A stretch of DNA of 64,000 bases from Lyophyllum atratum (Eukaryota > Basidiomycota > Agaricomycetes > Agaricales > Lyophyllaceae), in assembly GCA_014905825.1 (NCBI GenBank), contig JACGCN010000031.1, forward strand, positions 1 through 64,000, written 5' to 3'. Below the pieces are notes generated by a model that was not told where the DNA came from, did not search any database, and saw only the letters and a list, made by a program, of their open reading frames with translations. Made by a program: the position numbers and the translations under genes. This document shows, one piece after another, positions 61,800 to 64,000 of the stretch (within the stretch, counting starts at the first letter, position 1; each line of letters starts with the position of its first letter).

Positions 61800-64000
61800 T
61801 GCCGAAGCCGAGTAAGCCGACACACGATCAGCAAATGTGCAGGGGGATGGGAGTCCCTTTGAACTCCCCCCTTAAGCGCCGCAGACCTACAGACGTTGAT
61901 ATCTCAGCTGCCCCCCTGGGTCACGTCGCCAAGAGACAAAAACTCAAAGAGCAGCTTCGTGCAGCACAAGCACAACTTCGCAGCGGCGTCCATGCTCTCC
62001 CCGACGTCTCCATTCCTCCTCAGGCTCCCGCTCTCGCGCATCCCACAGAATTAGGAACCGATGCAGACCATCTTGCACCACCTGAACCGCTGTCATACGA
62101 GCCAGATCTTGCCACGACAAGCTACACACCAGACGACGTGCCAACCCCCCGACGTACGGATCCCAGCCAGGCAAAGAACTCATCTTTCAATGGGTGGTGG
62201 CGGGTGCTACCAGGACTCGTCGAACCATACTTGGCGTACGTGACTGCCACAATGCATCAGATACCACCAGCCGTCAGCTCGGAGGACCTGCGAACGACAT
62301 GCGCTGGGGCATGTTTGCTGAAGGAGAAGAGGATTACGTGCCTATTCACTACCCGTGCGTGATCTCGGTTGTTTTCATCTGATTTCTCCAACGCCCTATG
62401 CAGATTTTGAAAACTTCAAAGTCACCTACTGCACATGTCAAACATTGGCACAAGTGCTCGTATCACACGGCCTTTTCCCAACCGCGCCAAAACAACCGCG
62501 CGTGGCTGTCTCCGTTCACGTTCTCGACTTTTATCGAGCACTATTCGAGCGCGCTTGCGATGCTGTGAACGCACTGGCTGGGGCTCTGACTTCGTTTTAT
62601 CGCCGTCGGGGCTATGCCTCGTATAGCCCAAAGACGGTAAGAAACCCCTTGCGCTGCATTGTGCGACTTCCTAACAACATCTCAACAGAGTGCATTTAGT
62701 CAGGACCCCTTTCGTCGGCCGCTTAGCTCTGCGATCCAATGGTACGATAGCCTCCAAGTTCACATCGAGCAGCTGGTGGAGGCCGCACTGGTGGCGGCCG
62801 ACCCCTCCGTTGGGCAACGCGCAAAAGCGCCGCAGTCATCAGAAGCAGACCCGCTGCCTCCATCGCCATCCTCTGAAGACCGTGCGACATCGGAACTACA
62901 AGCTCTGTCGCGGGGATCGCCGCAACCTGCCGCCGACCGCATTGTCTCATCAGGACCACAACTCTCGGTGCCGCCCCGCTCTGTTGACGACGTTCCATCG
63001 CAGCCATTTCGGCCCAACGCAACGTCGTTGGGAGCATTGCAGCGTCCGGCTTTATTTGCAGGACAATGTTCGCGTCTTCTACGGAGACGATGCCCGGCCT
63101 GCTTTGGGGGCGTTGAGTTTGGGCGCTCGTTTGATCAGTAGGTGCTCAATATTTCTTAAGTATTATACATTCGACCACTCTTCAGAGGGGGAGACATCCA
63201 TGGATGCGTGGATGGGAACTTCAACCACCGGCACCTCAAAGACGTCGCCGATTGTCCCAAGTTCCATGTCCCCGAGTATTTCCTCTCGAAAGAGCAGGTT
63301 GATGCAGTCGGCGAGCGCATATCCAAAGTCAGGAAACCACGCGCGAAGCGTAAAGCCACCAAAGTCCCTGACGAAGCCGTCGACGAGTGCCAATCTTCGC
63401 ACGAAGCCGGCTCGGGATCCAACTCCAAGACAAACATGGAGAAGTTCGACGACGGCGGGGTCATGGCCCTGGTATGCCGCCACGACATCCCCCTATTCTT
63501 GGCCAACATCGATACTCCTGGCGAGCAGCAAAAGTACGCAATTGCGTTAATTGAGCATCTTTTCAGCCACCTCCCGCCGGAAGCCACTTTCGCCGGATTC
63601 TACGACGTGGCGTGCGTCCTGGATCGAAGCTTGGATCTGGTGTGTACTTTCTGGCGCCATGCACCGCGAGGCTCACGCATAAACCTCCCCAGTACGACCT
63701 GCTGCCAGACTCTATCACCGAGCGCCTACTGCTCGCCACCAGCGCGATGCACGCGTACGTTCATCAATGGGCGTGCCAACTAGTGTACAATCCCCGGCTG
63801 CGCAACGGCCTAGGCCTAACCGATGGAGAGGGCGTGGAGCGCCTCTGGTCTCGTTTGCGGAAGTTGATAGGGATCACGAGATCGTCGCATGTAAGTCTCC
63901 GTCTTTTTTTCATAATGTCCGCTCAGCCACTTTCCAGCGGCAAAAAAGGCTATGGATGCTCGATCGTCAGGTGGCTTCCATCGGGCGCGACCTTCGGGAT
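61799..64000 (+). CDS. KDZ-type (CxC) transposase, partial
   Basis: Exons 61799-62353, about 62402-62636, 62689-63137, 63188-about 63638, then about 63693-63890 and one starting near 63938 that runs out of the window; introns GT-AG in frame. Seen: CTCQTLAQVLVSHGLFPTAP (CxC-type zinc part), RCPACFGG, HGCVDGNFNHRHL (first catalytic Asp), VCRHDIPLFLANIDTPGEQQ, FYDVACVLDRS, and EGVERLWSRLRK (late acidic residue). These are hallmarks of Kyakuja-Dileera-Zisupton transposases, common in basidiomycetes. No stop is seen within these exons, so it may be intact. Confidence 0.82.

Overview
This window reads as the end region of a chromosome from a filamentous basidiomycete (Agaricomycetes-like). The evidence is many 45-95 nt GT-AG introns, an Osh1/Osh2-type oxysterol-binding protein, F-box, BTB and Myb/SANT-like genes of the kind expanded in mushroom-forming fungi, a KDZ-type transposase, a basidiomycete non-LTR retrotransposon and an endonuclease-deficient Penelope-like element (PLE). 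The chromosome end should lie to the left: C-rich telomeric sequence (CCCTAA)n is on the + strand at 20511-20528 and again at 23824-23838.

Region 1 (1-18190) is a near-identical tandem duplication with a 10,240-bp offset. Each unit ('element X' here) carries five spliced genes: two on the - strand (G1 and G2, each with a Zn2Cys6-type cysteine cluster plus a coiled coil) and three on the + strand (G3, G4, G5; G4 and G5 are paralogues). A long non-coding tail follows, with a ~61-bp minisatellite and a tRNA-like unit, ending in an invariant 185-nt hairpin-rich block. Copies lie head to tail, cut at different 5' points but sharing the same 3' end (7949, 9714, 18184, 21407). This looks like successive reverse-transcription-type additions to a chromosome end.

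Region 2 (18191-23838) continues the layering: a 5'-truncated PLE reverse transcriptase (18191-19368) with a structured 3' region containing a well-formed type I hammerhead ribozyme (20384-20449), three telomeric repeats, a diverged X copy (20529-21407), a spliced small gene (21664-22231), a foldback element with a tRNA-like unit, and a degenerate telomere-like satellite. The satellite abuts a Myb/SANT-like gene that stops at a splice donor.

Region 3 (23844-53385) is gene-bearing sub-subtelomere with many local duplications: a three-member unknown family partly in a large inverted repeat (about 30.3-38.4 kb), a duplicated tRNA-Arg(ACG) plus membrane-protein block (33.5-34.9 and 46.1-47.8 kb), F-box paralogues, an EH-like proline-rich protein, membrane proteins, a BTB-like gene and the oxysterol-binding protein gene (about 48.3-52.7 kb).

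Region 4 (53386-64000) is mobile-element rich: a non-LTR retrotransposon on the - strand with ORF2 (EN, degenerate RNase H-like, RT), an ORF1 and a second ORF1-like gene, then a broken F-box paralogue apparently interrupted by a KDZ transposon that runs off the window. All gene models are hand-spliced from sequence; family names come from motif recognition, with no database search.
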